Positions 34,120-46,735 of a DNA stretch of 64,000 nucleotides are shown one piece after another; positions within the stretch are counted from its first letter, which is position 1, and each line of letters opens with the position of its first letter. A program made the position numbers and the translations under genes. The stretch is taken from positions 1,171,870 to 1,235,869 of the forward strand of contig WNKI01000001.1 in the NCBI GenBank assembly GCA_015350385.1. The letters run 5' to 3'. A model generated the notes under the pieces. That model searched no databases. It worked only from the letters and a program-made list of their open reading frames with translations, and was not told the DNA's origin. This DNA is from Aculops lycopersici (Eukaryota > Arthropoda > Arachnida > Trombidiformes > Eriophyidae).

Positions 34120-35342
34120 ATGGCCTTTTTACCTGGGTTAAAGAAGCACCTCGACAAGGCCAATCAATTCATGAGCGAAAAGATTGGCGGCGTTGAGGGG
34201 ACAAAACTGGATGAGGAATTTATGGAAATGGAGCGTAAGACTGATCTCAAGGCGGAATTGGTGGATGAATTGCTAATGAAAACCAGAGAGTATTTACAGC
34301 CAAATCCGGCCACTAGGTCCAAGATGATACTTAATGCAAAGTTGGCACACAATACGAGAACTAGAAATTATGTTCAGCCAGAGGGAATGTTGGGCGAGTC
34401 CGTGTTGAGGATAGCGCATAGATTTGGAGAGGATTCGCCATATGTTAGAAGTCTACTGGAGACAGGCGAGTCATTTAAACAAATGGCCGAAATCAAGTAT
34501 GCGCTTGAGGACGATGTGAGGCAGGACTTTTTGGATCCATTGACTCAGTTGCAAACAAAGGAGATTAGAGATGTTATGTTTCACCGGAAGAAGATGCAAA
34601 GTCGTCGGCTTGATTTTGACTGTAAGAAGCGAAAGAAGGCTAGTGGCGCAAGTATTGATGAGCAAGAGATGAAGATTGCGGAGGCCAAGTTCGAGGAATC
34701 CCTCAACTCGGCCTCGGAGGGTATGCACAATTTGTTGCAAAACGATGTTGAGCAAATATCGCAACTTGTCGCTCTGGTTGAGGCCCTAAGAGACTATTAT
34801 AAGTCGTGCGGTTCCATTTTGGATGGTCTAGCGGATAAGCTAGGTGCCTTGTAAGTATATGGTCAACAACCTGTAGCTCTCACATACTATTCATGATACA
34901 CTAAACATTCTAACCGAACTTTGAACCTATCCTCAACTTAAGGCGCGACGAATCGGCTGGTCGTCAACACTCCGAGTTTGTTCCGAAGAAACTCAAAGAG
35001 TTGGACTCTTCGTCGACGAACCCCCGCGACACCGAGAGCGAAACCTCCTCGACACTGGCCACCGCTGCCAAGACCGAGGGAGGCGCCAAGAGCGGAAGTG
35101 GGGGCGCGGAATTCGGGTACTGCGTGGCACTCTACGATTTCCAGGCGGAAAACGAGGGCGAGCTTGGCTTTAAGGAGGGACAAACTCTCAAGATTGTCGA
35201 ACAAATCGACGACAACTGGTACGAGGGTTTTCTCGAGGGACCCCACGGCGAGCAATCTGGAATCTTTCCCACTAATTACGTAAGAGTTACGCAACCGCCA
35301 CCTAGCAAGCCGGCCGAGCATGCGGCTTCAAATGGCCACTGA
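34120..35342 (+). CDS. EndoA: Endophilin A (N-BAR plus SH3)
   Basis: Membrane-bending adaptor of clathrin-mediated endocytosis and synaptic vesicle recycling. Two exons, 34120-34850 and 34943-35342, join across CTT/GTAAGT and TTAAG/GCGC to give 376 residues, close to the usual 350-370. The N-terminus [20 protein letters not shown] is the amphipathic helix 0. [14 protein letters not shown] and [11 protein letters not shown] are strongly conserved BAR sequences. The BAR helices run to about residue 245, followed by a short charged linker and a C-terminal SH3 ([20 protein letters not shown], then [19 protein letters not shown]) that binds proline motifs in dynamin and synaptojanin. The start matches the family start exactly. 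One intron of 92 bp is few for this family. Confidence 0.96.
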
Positions 35343-36985
35343 AGCTGAATTGAAGTGGACAAAGTTGACTGAATTGAACCATTGGCCAACTCACCACTGC
35401 AATTATAAAACGAACAAACTTCGGAGATCTCATCATATACTTTCTAGTCAGCAGAATCAATTGGTATAAATATTGTGAGTTCATGGAATAAAGAAACTTG
35501 ATTATAAGATTGTATGTCTGAATGACTATCTATCTGTAAATATCCCACGTTTCAGCTTACGTCACGCGGTCATTGCAGGTAGCGATACGGAAGAGTTGAG
35601 AGAGTGACAAAAGAGGCAGCCCAAATTTAGGCTGGGTTTTTTCGGCCTAAAGTTTGACGAAGGAAGAGCGCCGCATCACGCAAACAGCCGCGAATCTATA
35701 GGCGACTCTCGAGGTTTGCTCTGCGTTTGAGTGATTGAGGCGGTGGCGCGGGTTCCAGCGAATGCAGCAGCAGCTGTATTGATAACAGTGGCGATAGCCG
35801 CACAAAAAACACTTTAGGCCATGTAAGTTGCGGTTCTAAAAGAGTGACGCCTATTTGCTGAACAAGGGGGCGTGTCCGGATATCAGCGCCTAAACTCCAT
35901 GAAATTGCAAGCCCGCGCAACCGAACGTCTACAGCGCGACTAGGGTGTTGTGCAACTGACAGGAGCAATGGCACTTGCCACTGTGGCCGCCGATCCATCG
36001 AGTTTGCGAAACACATGTACATTCTTGTTGCCGCTCCCGCTGCTGTGTTGTGCTTAAGTTGTAACAAGCTCTATCGTATTAGCGCCAACAAGCTCGCCGA
36101 TCCAACAAGAGTCTTGGCGGCAACAGACAATTGAACTGCAATTTCCTATGGCTTTTCATCAGGGACCGCGATTGCAGGTGCTTTTCTGCACGCTTTTCAA
36201 TGGAGATTTGCCAAAGCTAACAGCGAATCTAAAGCAAAAACCCATTGCCTAGCACAAGCGGATTCTCTGCTGTGTGCTCTTTACTGCCAAGGGCTCGGCT
36301 AACACAGAAAACTCCATTGCATTCAGTCTCCCATAGATATTGCCATTGACGCTAACGTTGTTTTGCTTGTGAGTGGAGCGACTGCCGCTCTGCCACTGCT
36401 CATGCTCCTGCTTATGTGGGCTGCCTTCGTTTCAAGTTTGACTTCAGCTTCCACTGGCGTCGCCGACCATCGTCGTCGTCGCTTTATTTATATCTAGTTT
36501 ATAGAACATTTCTATTATCATAATCGCGTTTCGTTGGCCTTAAGCCTAACGGAAATTGGTATTGACCTAGTGACATTCGAATATACAATTAAATCAACTC
36601 TAGCGTGACCCAATCATTGCTTCCCTAGTGGAAGGAGGTCAGATAGATTGGAAATTATTTCCGACAAGACAAAACGTAAACACACTCGCCGCGAACCTTC
36701 AAAAATTTGAATCGAACTTGAGATTTTTGAATCAAGGTAAACATAGAGATTAAGTAATTTTTATTAGAAGCAGCAGCATCATTATTATTATCATCAAATT
36801 GAATACAGTTTGTATTGAATAGATCTCACTGAGATTGCAAGATCTATTATTGAATTGGACAATAAGAAGAATACGAAGAGTTAATTGAGAAGTAGACAGA
36901 GAAAATTGGAGCTTACAGAGAACGAAGAAACGAAGAAAAGCTAGCAAGCAAAACTTATTCTAATCAATCGTCTCTCACGTGTATA
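35343..36985. other. Intergenic region between endophilin and the PRRC2-like gene
   Basis: It begins with the endophilin 3' UTR and poly(A) signal. The rest (35.6-36.9 kb) is probably promoter and 5' UTR of the downstream gene. No other coding sequence is supported. Confidence 0.55.
35487..35492 (+). terminator. Endophilin poly(A) signal
   Basis: AATAAA lies 145 bp after the endophilin stop codon on the coding strand. Confidence 0.7.
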
Positions 36986-39556
36986 ATGTCTGGCATTAAA
37001 ACGGAAAAAAGTAAAAAGATTACTCCTTTCAATATCAACAACGACTACCAAAGAGTCAGTAACAAGAGTAATAAGACTAGTGTTATTCGTCATGTTGGTG
37101 TTCAATCATTGGGAAAAGTTGGTATCAATAGAAGATTGCCAGCTCAATCGCTACAACAGAATGAATCTTCACCTCCAATAGCGCCAAGTTCCCCTGCATT
37201 AGAGCAACAACAACAACCTATTGAGTCGCAAAAACAGTATCAACAACAAGAAGAAGCTATCAGTAGCAAGGCACCGGAGCAATCAGAGCAACCCAAGTTT
37301 GAAGTTAAACCTCCTGCACCCTCTCAGCAGCCGCAACAACAACAGCAACCATCGAGGCAAAATGAACCAGTAAACTCGGCACCACAGCATCAGCGTCAGC
37401 ATCACTTGAATCGCGCGGACGTCAGGCAACCCTCTTCGTTGGTTCTATTGGCCGACGCTGGCGATTGTCCAACTTTGCAAACTTCTATTAGGCCTCAAGA
37501 GCAATCATCTTTGGATAGGTTATCACAACAATCCTCGCAATCGGTCGCTGTCTCAAGAGGACCTGCGGTGGCATCTCAGCAGCAACCCCAAGAGGAGCAC
37601 CAGAGTCGCCAGGTAACTCAAGCAAAACAATTTGACACTCAGAGGCCACCTTTGCGTAGGGACGGATCCAGGGGCAATGAGTCGCAGGTAAGCAACAGCG
37701 GTAGTGGAGGATCAGGGGTCGTCAAACTCAGTACCCAGCCACATAATTCTCATCATCATCATCATCATTACAAGCCGCAGTTGCCGCCTCGCTTGGCAGC
37801 AGCCCAAAAACCGATCCTTACTGACAAGGAGCTAGAGAACTTGGACACAATTACTCGGCAGACTAAATGGGCCTCTGGAAAGATTACAATAGATTATGAT
37901 GCAAAATTGAACTTCAGTGACGACGACGAAGAGGAGGAGGAGGAACAGTCTAGCCAACAACAAAAACAACAACAACAACAGCCGCTTCAGCAACAGTCTC
38001 AGCAGCAATCACATAGACCACAACAGACACCATCACAATATCATCACCAAAATCAACATCAAAACCATCAGCCGAGGCACCGATCACCCCCGCAACAAGC
38101 TGTTCCGCATGTTAGGCACCCGCCGCAACAACCACAGCCACAACATTTGCAACCCCAAAAGACGTTACATCATCATCATCAGCAGCAGCAGCCGCATCAG
38201 ACTGCTCCACTTGTAGCACCAAATGGTAATAATCTAGTTCTCAACCCAAATCAAGGTGCAAATTACAATAATAATGTCAATTCTAGACAAACCACAAATA
38301 ACTTGCCACATCCAATTCAGCATCAGCAGCCCCAACAACAACAGCAACAAACTGCGCCACAGCTAGTTATAGCTCCAAAACCATCAGTGGCTGTTCCTCC
38401 CCAGTTACCCGAGGCACCACTGCAGCAGAAGATACAACACCAGCAACAGCAATCGTCGTATCATCAACAAACCCAATCTAGACGCGAGCTGCCACTTGGT
38501 GGTCGCAACCATCATACTATTAATAACAATATTCACCACAACAACCATCACCGACGCCACTCGCCACCGCAACAGCAGCAGGTGAGACAACGTCTGCAAG
38601 AACCCCAGTCGCCCCCTCACCAATACCATCAACCACAACAACAACACAAATCGCATGGTCAGCAGACAATTTTGGCCAACGGAAGCAGCTCGGTGACACA
38701 ACAACAACAGAAACAGTCGGCCAGTCTCGACCAAGGTGTCAATAGTAACAATATCATCAATAATACTAATAGGATAACAACGACAAATAACAACTTGCCG
38801 CCGGCAGGAAGTGGAACAGCAGGTGTGGTGCCTGCGCCGGGGCCGCAACAACCTTCAGCTCAGGTGCAACCACTAGCCCCTCAGCAGTTGCAACCGTTGC
38901 CACAGAAGCAACAATCATTTCACCAATCTAGACGCGAACTGGCTCCAGTTGTTGGTCGTCAGAATCCTAGCACCCATCAGAATAATAGTAATAACCAATT
39001 TCAAGACATTAATCAGCAGCAGCAACAACAAGCGCAACAGAACTCTCATCAAATATCCCATCAGCAGACACCAAATCGGAGGTCGCCGCCGCATCACAAT
39101 CGTCACCTGCAACACCATAGCCGGGAGCGTAGGGATCATCACAATATAGACAGATATTTTGATAGACCTTTAGATAGACAGCAGCAGCCACCACAATACC
39201 ATCACAACAACAGCACCAACAATCATAGGCCGATACAAGCGCCAAGGTTCGCGGAACAACAACAGCAGCGAGAGTTGCAACAGAATAGGGAACATCACCA
39301 AAGATCCCTGCAATCACCGCCACTGTTTGATCAGCAATCTAGTAATAACAATAATAGTAATAAGTATAGACCTGTGATCAGTCGTGTGTTTTACCGAAGT
39401 GACATAAAGCGAGTTTCCGGCAATGGTGGAAGCGGTAGTGGCAATGTTATTTCAGATGGCGAGTTACGAGGCGACCGGGGAATTGGTTTAGGAGTCAACA
39501 GCCACAACAACAATAATAGTAATAATAATAATAGTAACAACAACAAGCAAAGATAG
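36986..39556 (+). CDS. nocte: PRRC2/BAT2 N-domain protein, Gln/His-rich (nocte-like)
   Basis: Single-exon ORF of 856 residues. The first 55 residues (SVIRHVGVQSLGKVGINRRL) match the conserved start of PRRC2/BAT2 proteins. A second block at about 290-322 (SGKITIDYDAKLNFSDDDEE) matches their acidic YxxKLxFSDDEEE motif. PRRC2 proteins are cytoplasmic RNA- and stress-granule-associated factors; the fly member nocte is Gln-rich and takes part in temperature entrainment of the clock. Almost everything between and after these blocks is Gln, His and Asn repeats, with a repeated SRREL motif (about 501 and 651). Known members are usually over 2,000 residues, so this is a short version or the gene continues in exons I cannot recognise; the TAG at 39554 sits next to a donor-like GTAATA. 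An AATAAA follows at 39910. Confidence 0.78.
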   Translation: MSGIKTEKSKKITPFNINNDYQRVSNKSNKTSVIRHVGVQSLGKVGINRRLPAQSLQQNESSPPIAPSSPALEQQQQPIESQKQYQQQEEAISSKAPEQSEQPKFEVKPPAPSQQPQQQQQPSRQNEPVNSAPQHQRQHHLNRADVRQPSSLVLLADAGDCPTLQTSIRPQEQSSLDRLSQQSSQSVAVSRGPAVASQQQPQEEHQSRQVTQAKQFDTQRPPLRRDGSRGNESQVSNSGSGGSGVVKLSTQPHNSHHHHHHYKPQLPPRLAAAQKPILTDKELENLDTITRQTKWASGKITIDYDAKLNFSDDDEEEEEEQSSQQQKQQQQQPLQQQSQQQSHRPQQTPSQYHHQNQHQNHQPRHRSPPQQAVPHVRHPPQQPQPQHLQPQKTLHHHHQQQQPHQTAPLVAPNGNNLVLNPNQGANYNNNVNSRQTTNNLPHPIQHQQPQQQQQQTAPQLVIAPKPSVAVPPQLPEAPLQQKIQHQQQQSSYHQQTQSRRELPLGGRNHHTINNNIHHNNHHRRHSPPQQQQVRQRLQEPQSPPHQYHQPQQQHKSHGQQTILANGSSSVTQQQQKQSASLDQGVNSNNIINNTNRITTTNNNLPPAGSGTAGVVPAPGPQQPSAQVQPLAPQQLQPLPQKQQSFHQSRRELAPVVGRQNPSTHQNNSNNQFQDINQQQQQQAQQNSHQISHQQTPNRRSPPHHNRHLQHHSRERRDHHNIDRYFDRPLDRQQQPPQYHHNNSTNNHRPIQAPRFAEQQQQRELQQNREHHQRSLQSPPLFDQQSSNNNNSNKYRPVISRVFYRSDIKRVSGNGGSGSGNVISDGELRGDRGIGLGVNSHNNNNSNNNNSNNNKQR

Positions 39557-39909
39557 GTAATATTCTCGGATATCGCCTAAGTGCATGAGTGGGCAAGAGG
39601 CAAGAATAACTTGTAATCATCAACCAACAAATTAATCAATTGTAGCGAATGAATTCAACGAAATTAGAGACGTGAAATATTGTTGAATCTTGTATGAGAT
39701 TTGCGATGGATGAAGAATGATCAAGAAATCGATGGCCTGAGCGCAATAGATGAAAGGTATATAGGCGCTAACAAATCAAAATATTAATAAGGAGATATTA
39801 ATAGTATTACATAAAGATATATAAGATACGTAAATATAAGAGAGACATAGTAAATATATATCTATATCTAATTAATAATAATAATAACAAGAGCAAGAGG
39901 AGGAGAAAG

Positions 39910-39915
39910 AATAAA
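39910..39915 (+). terminator. Poly(A) signal of the nocte-like gene
   Basis: AATAAA lies 354 bp after the stop codon in AU-rich sequence. A second, weaker candidate (AATAAATA) lies near 40007. Confidence 0.55.
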
Positions 39916-40636
39916 ATGAGTATAGCTAGTAAAATGTACAGCGAGGATTCCAATTACGAATACAATGCATCAAGAACACCACCACCATCAACAACAACAA
40001 CAAGAATAATAAATATGTTATGCTGCTATGATTTTAAACGAAACTTACCAGAGCTATCTAAGGAATATTGAGTATTTATTTACTTTTTATATTTATATAG
40101 ATTTGAATTTACAAAATTGGATTTTCTTGAGATTCTCGCGTTTCCTTTGTGCCGCTTGTTTCCGTGTTTCCGGTCAAGGAGTTTGGCAGTTGGCATAAAT
40201 GATGAGTAATATATGTGATAGGCAGTTAAACTTGCTTAAAGGTTCAAGATTGTGCGAGATGTTCTCCTCTTGAGTGAAGTTAATAAATCATTATGTTTAA
40301 ATCTGAAAATAAAATTCTCGTGTTTAAGTTTCGATGCAATCCAATGGGAACACTCGGATGGTGTTGTGTGTGTTTTTTTTGTATTATCTAATGAAGAGAT
40401 AATGATGGTGTATGCCTTTGAGGCTTGATAGTGATGGTTGTTTGATATCAATGCATATGATTGATACCAAAGTATAGTAAAATTTCATTGAATGATTGGC
40501 ATAAGTCCAATCAAGTGTTACGTCCAACAACAGCAATAGCAACAATCTCAAATGGATTGTTTAACTTAAATCATCTGGTGATCTATCTAAGATTTGGATA
40601 GATCGATGTATATCATTTAAAGTGTAGTAGCTGGGC

Positions 40637-40697
40637 GACTCTCATAGAGAGTCTTGCGGGAATATAGCATAGCTATATATTCGGGAACTCCGAGTTC
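40637..40697. other. Three consecutive short hairpins (possible structured RNA)
   Basis: Within about 60 nt there are three stems: GACTCTC/GAGAGTC with a 3-nt loop, ATATAGC/GCTATAT with a 3-nt loop, and GAACTC/GAGTTC around a single base. Their close spacing is suggestive, but tRNA box motifs are absent and the stems are short. Confidence 0.3.
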
Positions 40698-43600
40698 TTC
40701 GCATATCCAGGTAGGTGAGCAGTTTAGCTAGCTAAATGAGCGTCACTCGCTCTTTTAGCTTAGATGAAACAGATCACCAAGCCCAGGATATGTGTGTCCT
40801 CAAAGTGTAACGGAAACTCACACTGTCTCAAACTCTCAAACAAACAAGTCACACAAACTATCATCTCTCTCTCAAGTTCTCATATCGAACTTGGCAGCCG
40901 GGGGGTTGTCAAGTGGGAAGAACAAGAAGGAGATGATTCAGTTGATTATCTCCTCGCTAATAGACTAGCCAACTTTGTTAAGATTGCTAGTCAGTCGGCC
41001 GCCTGGCCAGCCAGCTAGCAAAGCAACCCAATCCTCTCGAGTCGAATGCTAATATTAATGTCACCGCCTTTAAAGTTTCAACTCATGTGACACTCTCTGG
41101 CTCCCTCTCCATCTATCTGTATAAGCGGGTCAATATGATCTAGTGGCATTAATGGCTCTGATGACGGTTGGTTGGTTTCCATCTTCAGTGGCCAGGTAAG
41201 TTGAATATCATTTCTCCTTGGTCCTAGCAGAGCAACCATTGGGAGCGCGAGCCTCAGATGACAACCACCTGTGTCTCGTCTAGCGGTTGATAGTGATGAT
41301 GATTAGAAGGTTGATGATGATGCAACTCAATGCGATGCGAAGTGGTGTGGTGTGATGCGACGCAACGACTAATATGATGAAGCAACTTCCTACCGGCCAC
41401 TTGCTACAAGCTTCCTCTTCTCTCGCTCCAATCCTCAAATTGGAGGAGCATTGCAGTTTACCTTCTGCTTGCTCGTTTGCTCGCCTGTTTGTGGTGATGA
41501 TGAAGATGATGATGATCTACAGGTGAGTTATGATGATGCGCCGATTAAATTTAGGCTACAGGCTGGCAGGTGGACGCTTTTGGACTGTTGAATGGCCATC
41601 CAAAGGCGAGCAAGAGGTCAGCTCACATTAGTTGTTTCAAGTTATGGTGCTCAGGGGATTGCATCTTCCTTAGCTGATTTCAAACCAACCAAACTACTCA
41701 AGGCGACATATGAGCTTGCAATCAACCGCTGCGAGCTCTTTGGTGTCTCACTGAACCTTAACATCATAACCTATGGATGGAAAAACGGATCGGCAATCAT
41801 AAACATAGTGTCCACTTTGCCGCCCGCAAACTTCCTCGATTTTGCCCGCTGCCTTCGTTGTGGTTGTGGTCGTGGTTTTAGTCGTTGCCGACTGCTCTCA
41901 TTGTGAGCTACCTACCGGTTGCTGCCGTTGCTACTGCTAAACAAAACTTCAAACTGAGCTAACCGTTAGCCGGCTGATCACCTGTCTTGTCGCATTTGGC
42001 TTGACAATTATGACGGCTGACGCGACGCGTTAAGAGAGACTCTCCACCAAGCTAATGTTGCCTAACTAGCTGGCTGGCTACCTCGATGGCTAACTAACTA
42101 ACTGACTAACTGGTTAGCTCCGCTAGTTTAGTCTACCGCCGCTACTTAACCCAACTGCTCAACTCGCTCGCTGGCATGCAACCACCGGCTTGGTGACACT
42201 ACCGTTGCGCTTTCTATTCTCGCTCGCTCACTCGCTAATGCACACAACAGTCGCGATCGCGCAACAGGTTGTTTCTGATTCCTCCGTTGCCTCGTCTTCT
42301 TTTTCTTTCATTTCAATTTAGCGCTTGCTCACTTCCACGTCGGGAACTCTGGTCGGCGTCGATGCCGCCGCCGCAAACGCTAGCTGCCCGCAGGGTGGAC
42401 AAATACAAGTACCACACTAGACAGATTTGGTCTAGCTTTGAGATTGTCCATGTCCAGTTGTGGTGAGATATGATCGCTGGTGCCGAGCGCGACATTGTGG
42501 CTCATTATACATTATAAATGGGAAGACTCCGCAGGTTGCCGATGCTTCCTAGTGTATGTTAGTGTATATGATAGTGTGCGTGTCTCTCTCTCTCTCATGT
42601 CGCATAGTAAGACTTGCTGACTTAGTGCTGTGGTCATCCAAATGGCTAATACCAAATTTACGGTTTGTGTTTTGCTCTTGGTCCGATCTGGTCTAGTCTG
42701 GTCACCACACCATAGACTGAGGGATAGGCAACATGTTGTTGTTGTCGATGTTTCTTATGCTGCTAAAAATTCCCATCATAATCAGATTAATCAACGCAGC
42801 AACATGAGCAACATCGACCTGCAGCAAGACAGAACAAGACAAGCTCTGTATCCCTCTTACGCCTTTCCGCTAGCAGTAGTGCCTTATTATTTGGCCACCT
42901 GTTGTAGCAGTTTGGTGTGCGCCTCCGTCTCCAACTCAATGTCCACTGACTTCCACTTACACCAGCCGGCGGCTTCATTGCTACCTGTTGGTCACACGTC
43001 GCCGCTGCTAAGGCGATTGGTAGTCTAGTCAATTGAGGAAGTGTGTGTATTTCTGGTGTGTCGCTAATGTTGGAATTGGATCCAATTGGCTCCTTATGTC
43101 GCTCATTTGGTATTCGGCTCAAATCGCATCTTATTCAAGCGGCGATCGTTACCGTTACGACTGCTAATTGTGCGGCCTCCATTGATGAGACAGGCAACAG
43201 GTGAGAGTTACTATTTGTTTTTGCTTGTCATCTTCCTCTTCTTGAGTTTTTTTATCAGTGTGAGTTTCCGTTAGAGTCTCGGCTCCTCTCTCGCGCTTCT
43301 CGTCCATTTATATTCCAATCCTTTTGTAGCCGGTGGCTGGTGGAAGCAATAAAATGGTACGACAACAACGCAAATCTCGAGCCTACCTCTCCACTACCGA
43401 GTAGTGGTGGCTAATGCGAATCCAGAATCTAATGGACGTAGTGGTGGTGGTGGTTGTGGTGGTTATGGTAGTAGATGGCGCAATGGATGTTTATGGTTAG
43501 CGAGGAGTCAATATAACCAGCGAAACTTTCGTTGGGATAGATTATATTTAGAAGCAGAAAATGGAATCGGAAGTTGAGGTAGAGAGGGAGAGAAGGAGAT

Positions 43601-45289
43601 AGAGAGAAAGCGCGTCGAGTTGGAGTAATAAGTTCTCTCCTTCATGTCAACGAAGGTGGCACGAAGTTGCAGGGCTAGATGGAGTGGCCCAATGTTTTGA
43701 TAGAAACTAAGACAACAAGTGTCACCAGCAACCAGAAAGAGCGAGAGAGAGATAGCGGACCAAATAGCATTGACATTGACTCCTCTGATCTGTTTCTCAT
43801 TCAGTGCCTGCAGATGAGAGCCACTCAACGTGCCAGTCGTCGGTCGCACGTAGTCAAGGCTGGCGGCTGGCTGACTCGCTTGTCAGGCTAGCTCCTAGCA
43901 ACAGGTGGGCGCCTGCTCGCTCGCTTGGCCGAGCTAGGGGCGACCTGTTGCTGCTAATAAGCGGCTCGTGCTCAGGTGAGATACAGCCAGCCACTTGTTG
44001 TTTGTTTGCTCAGGCTAGTAGTCTTTTCTATTTCTCTTTTTTGCACTGGGCCTCTACATTTTTTAGTTGTCGCAAGGTTTCTATTTTTCGCTCTCGCTGT
44101 GGTAATATCTATTTTGATCTTGAACTCTAAGCACGAAGCGCGAGGAATCAGTGGACTTGTTTATTTGATTTCTCATCTCGAACTTGAATTTTCGATCTCT
44201 CCGCGTAGAAGGTGGTAATATCTGAAGAGAGAAGGAGATAAAGACAAATATCACCACAAAGACGTGAGTGCGAAACACAGACACAAAGATGGAAAACAGT
44301 CACAAGTGGCTAAATCAGCGCCTGTGTCGTCAATGTTATTCCTCTCTCACTTTTGCACCCTGATTTCTGGTGCCAGTGCTCTGATCCTGACACCTAAGAA
44401 GCGAAATTCGAATGGAAGATTCACGCGAATTCTCTACCGATTTATTACCAGCCAAAGTAATGAATTTACTATGGCTAACGACGACTCAAATTTAACTATT
44501 AATTGGAAAACCAGGAGCTCAAACTGGAGCGCGCAGGTTAATTTCAAAGCGCGCAACACTGGCATTCGCTAGTGGATCGTCTCGTGGTTAATCTATGGAC
44601 GACGAGTCAACAAGTGGCGGCTGCACGCGAGAATTGCCGGCTCCGCTTGACTCGGCGTGTTGCTATCTTTGAGTCGCAACTCGAAAAGGCGAGCTCGAAT
44701 TGGAGAGATAAAGAGAGATTTAATCTTGGTCTTTGTCGGTGGTTTCGGTCGACATTGAAACGAAGAGGGAAAGATGAAATTTAGAAAAGAATGAGAATGT
44801 TTTTTCATCATTTCACTCTCCATTCAAGTGGCGATCATCAATTGGGATTACGGAGATGATTTGCCCGCTGCCAACCAATTACTGCGAGGAAAGAGATTAC
44901 CAGCACGCGATTAGTGCGACGAGCAACCGAGACCAAAAGCGAGAAGGAGCCTCAATGAGACCAGCGAAACCCTCGGGGTTCCCTTAAGCTCTGGAAATTT
45001 ATAATATTCTCCCAGTGACTCGAGAGTAATTTAAAAAAATACGCAAGTCCACCTGTCCAAAGAGAGAAAGAGGGAACCGGGAGCTTTACGTTGGGCCAGT
45101 AATATTGGGACTCGGCGTGTCGCCTAATGATTATACAGTGGCCGCGCCGTCCTCTGGTCACCTGACTACCTTTCTGGCTAGTCACTCGTCGCTTACCTGG
45201 CCGCCGGCTGATGATGACGAATGGACTGGACTAGTCCAAAGCAAACTAAACTAAACTAAACTTTTCACATATGCGGAGAGTAGAGTAGC

Positions 45290-45309
45290 TTCTTCTTCTT
45301 CTTCTTCTT
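45290..45309. repeat. (TTC)n microsatellite
   Basis: About six TTC units lie in noncoding DNA. Confidence 0.8.
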
Positions 45310-45567
45310 CGGCTCGACGCGACGCTCAACTTCGCTTTCTCTAAAGCAGACGACGCAATGTAATTGGTCGGCCTCGAACTCGGCGGCGTCGCGCTTTTGC
45401 CAACTTTTGCCCGCGAGAAACAGAAAGTGGAGAGATTCAGAATGACCAAAGAGCGAGCGAGAGAGACTGAGTTGCGACTTGAGGCAAAATCAATTCAGTC
45501 GCGCGAGTTGCAACTTGCAAGTGCAGTTGCCGCCTGCACCAACTTTTACCTCCCATCCAATGCAACA

Positions 45568-45620
45568 ACTAAACTAAACTAAACTCAACTCAACTCAACT
45601 CAACTCAACTCAACTCAACT
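45568..45620. repeat. (CTAAA)n/(CTCAA)n pentanucleotide repeat
   Basis: Three CTAAA units pass into about seven CTCAA units, so the repeat evolved by a unit substitution. Confidence 0.88.
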
Positions 45621-45713
45621 CCACTCCACTCGAGTGATGTGATGCAATAGGAGTGCTTATTATTGTTATTACCATTATGCTGATGATGTCCAGTCGGTCA
45701 TTTGCTTCTTCAG

Positions 45714-45738
45714 CTGCTGCTGCTGCTGCTGCTGCTGC
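45714..45738. repeat. (CTG)n microsatellite
   Basis: About eight CTG units lie in noncoding sequence. Confidence 0.85.
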
Positions 45739-45868
45739 TACTTCCAATGCTTAGTTCAAATCTGCACTTGAAATTTGCAGCGCCTGTTGCGTCAGGGAGC
45801 GAGCCGGTGGGAAGGTCGGAGTGGAAGTCTTCCTTTTGCAACTTTTCCACCATCCGTCCACTCACCAA

Positions 45869-45906
45869 GCCGAGCCGAGCCGAGCCGAGCCGAGCCGAGC
45901 CGAGCC
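45869..45906. repeat. (GCCGA)n pentanucleotide repeat
   Basis: About seven perfect GCCGA units. Confidence 0.92.
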
Positions 45907-46481
45907 ACTGCTCTTTATGAAGAGACTTTCGAACGCGTTTACTTCTTCCACAGGACGAGAGAGGGGGAGGATTCCGCAGTGGTCAATCCGCTTTGTTTGA
46001 GGTGCAGGCTGGGCCGCCGTCGCAACTTGCTCTCGGAGTTGCATCGTCGACTCGGCAACAAGTGGCCACTCGGCGCGTTCGTTTAAGCGCGAGGGGGAGG
46101 AGCAACAAGTGTCGGCGGCGAATCCAGCGCCGCCACGCAACTGGCTGCAGTGGCCAGCAACCGAATCGTTGCTCTTGTGCTCGGGGGCCGAGTTTTCAGG
46201 TAAAAGCAGCAGCTGCGTTTCTGAAATTGAAGTTCGCAGCCAAGAACATGAGTTTTGCATGTTACTCTAGCCACCGAAAAAAACATCGAGCCAGCAACAA
46301 CAACAATCATCTCGCCGCCAATGATGCTGAGCTCGCAACTTGGTCCAAGAAAGAGAGAGAGAGAGAGAGAGATAATGGCAATAATAATAATAATCGAGGC
46401 AGCAGGTAGGAGCTGCGCGCCTGGCTGGCGCCGCGTAAATCGGACGGCCCGAGCGACGCGCTCATGGTGCAGCCCAACCAA

Positions 46482-46538
46482 CTGACCGACCGACCGACCG
46501 ATCGACCGACTGACTGACTGACTGACTGACTGACTGAC
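46482..46538. repeat. (ACCG)n/(ACTG)n tetranucleotide repeat
   Basis: Units of GACC/GACT follow each other for about 57 bp. The first half is mainly CGAC, the second TGAC. Confidence 0.9.
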
Positions 46539-46688
46539 CATTCGACGGTAAATATTTTTTACCTGCCCAGCGCTCGGGTAGAAAAGCTCCTCCCATCGCT
46601 GCCGCCGAGCTGACTACTACCTGAGGATTAGAATAGAAGCCCCAAATGATTGAGCTTCTGGTCTCTGTTCGCGTTTTTAACTGCAACT

Positions 46689-46690
46689 AC

Positions 46691-46722
<32 letters not shown>

Positions 46723-46735
46723 GCTGCTGCTGCTG
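46689..46735. repeat. (TTG)n/(CTG)n microsatellite
   Basis: About eleven TTG units and then five CTG units. On the minus strand one frame reads poly-Gln inside a 190-residue open frame that otherwise lacks support. Confidence 0.88.

Noticed and set aside
42630..43028. Plus-strand 132-residue frame with a signal-peptide-like start (MANTKFTVCVLLLVRS)
   Set aside because: After the hydrophobic start the composition is random, there is no family resemblance and no clear promoter or poly(A) context. One hydrophobic stretch is not enough.
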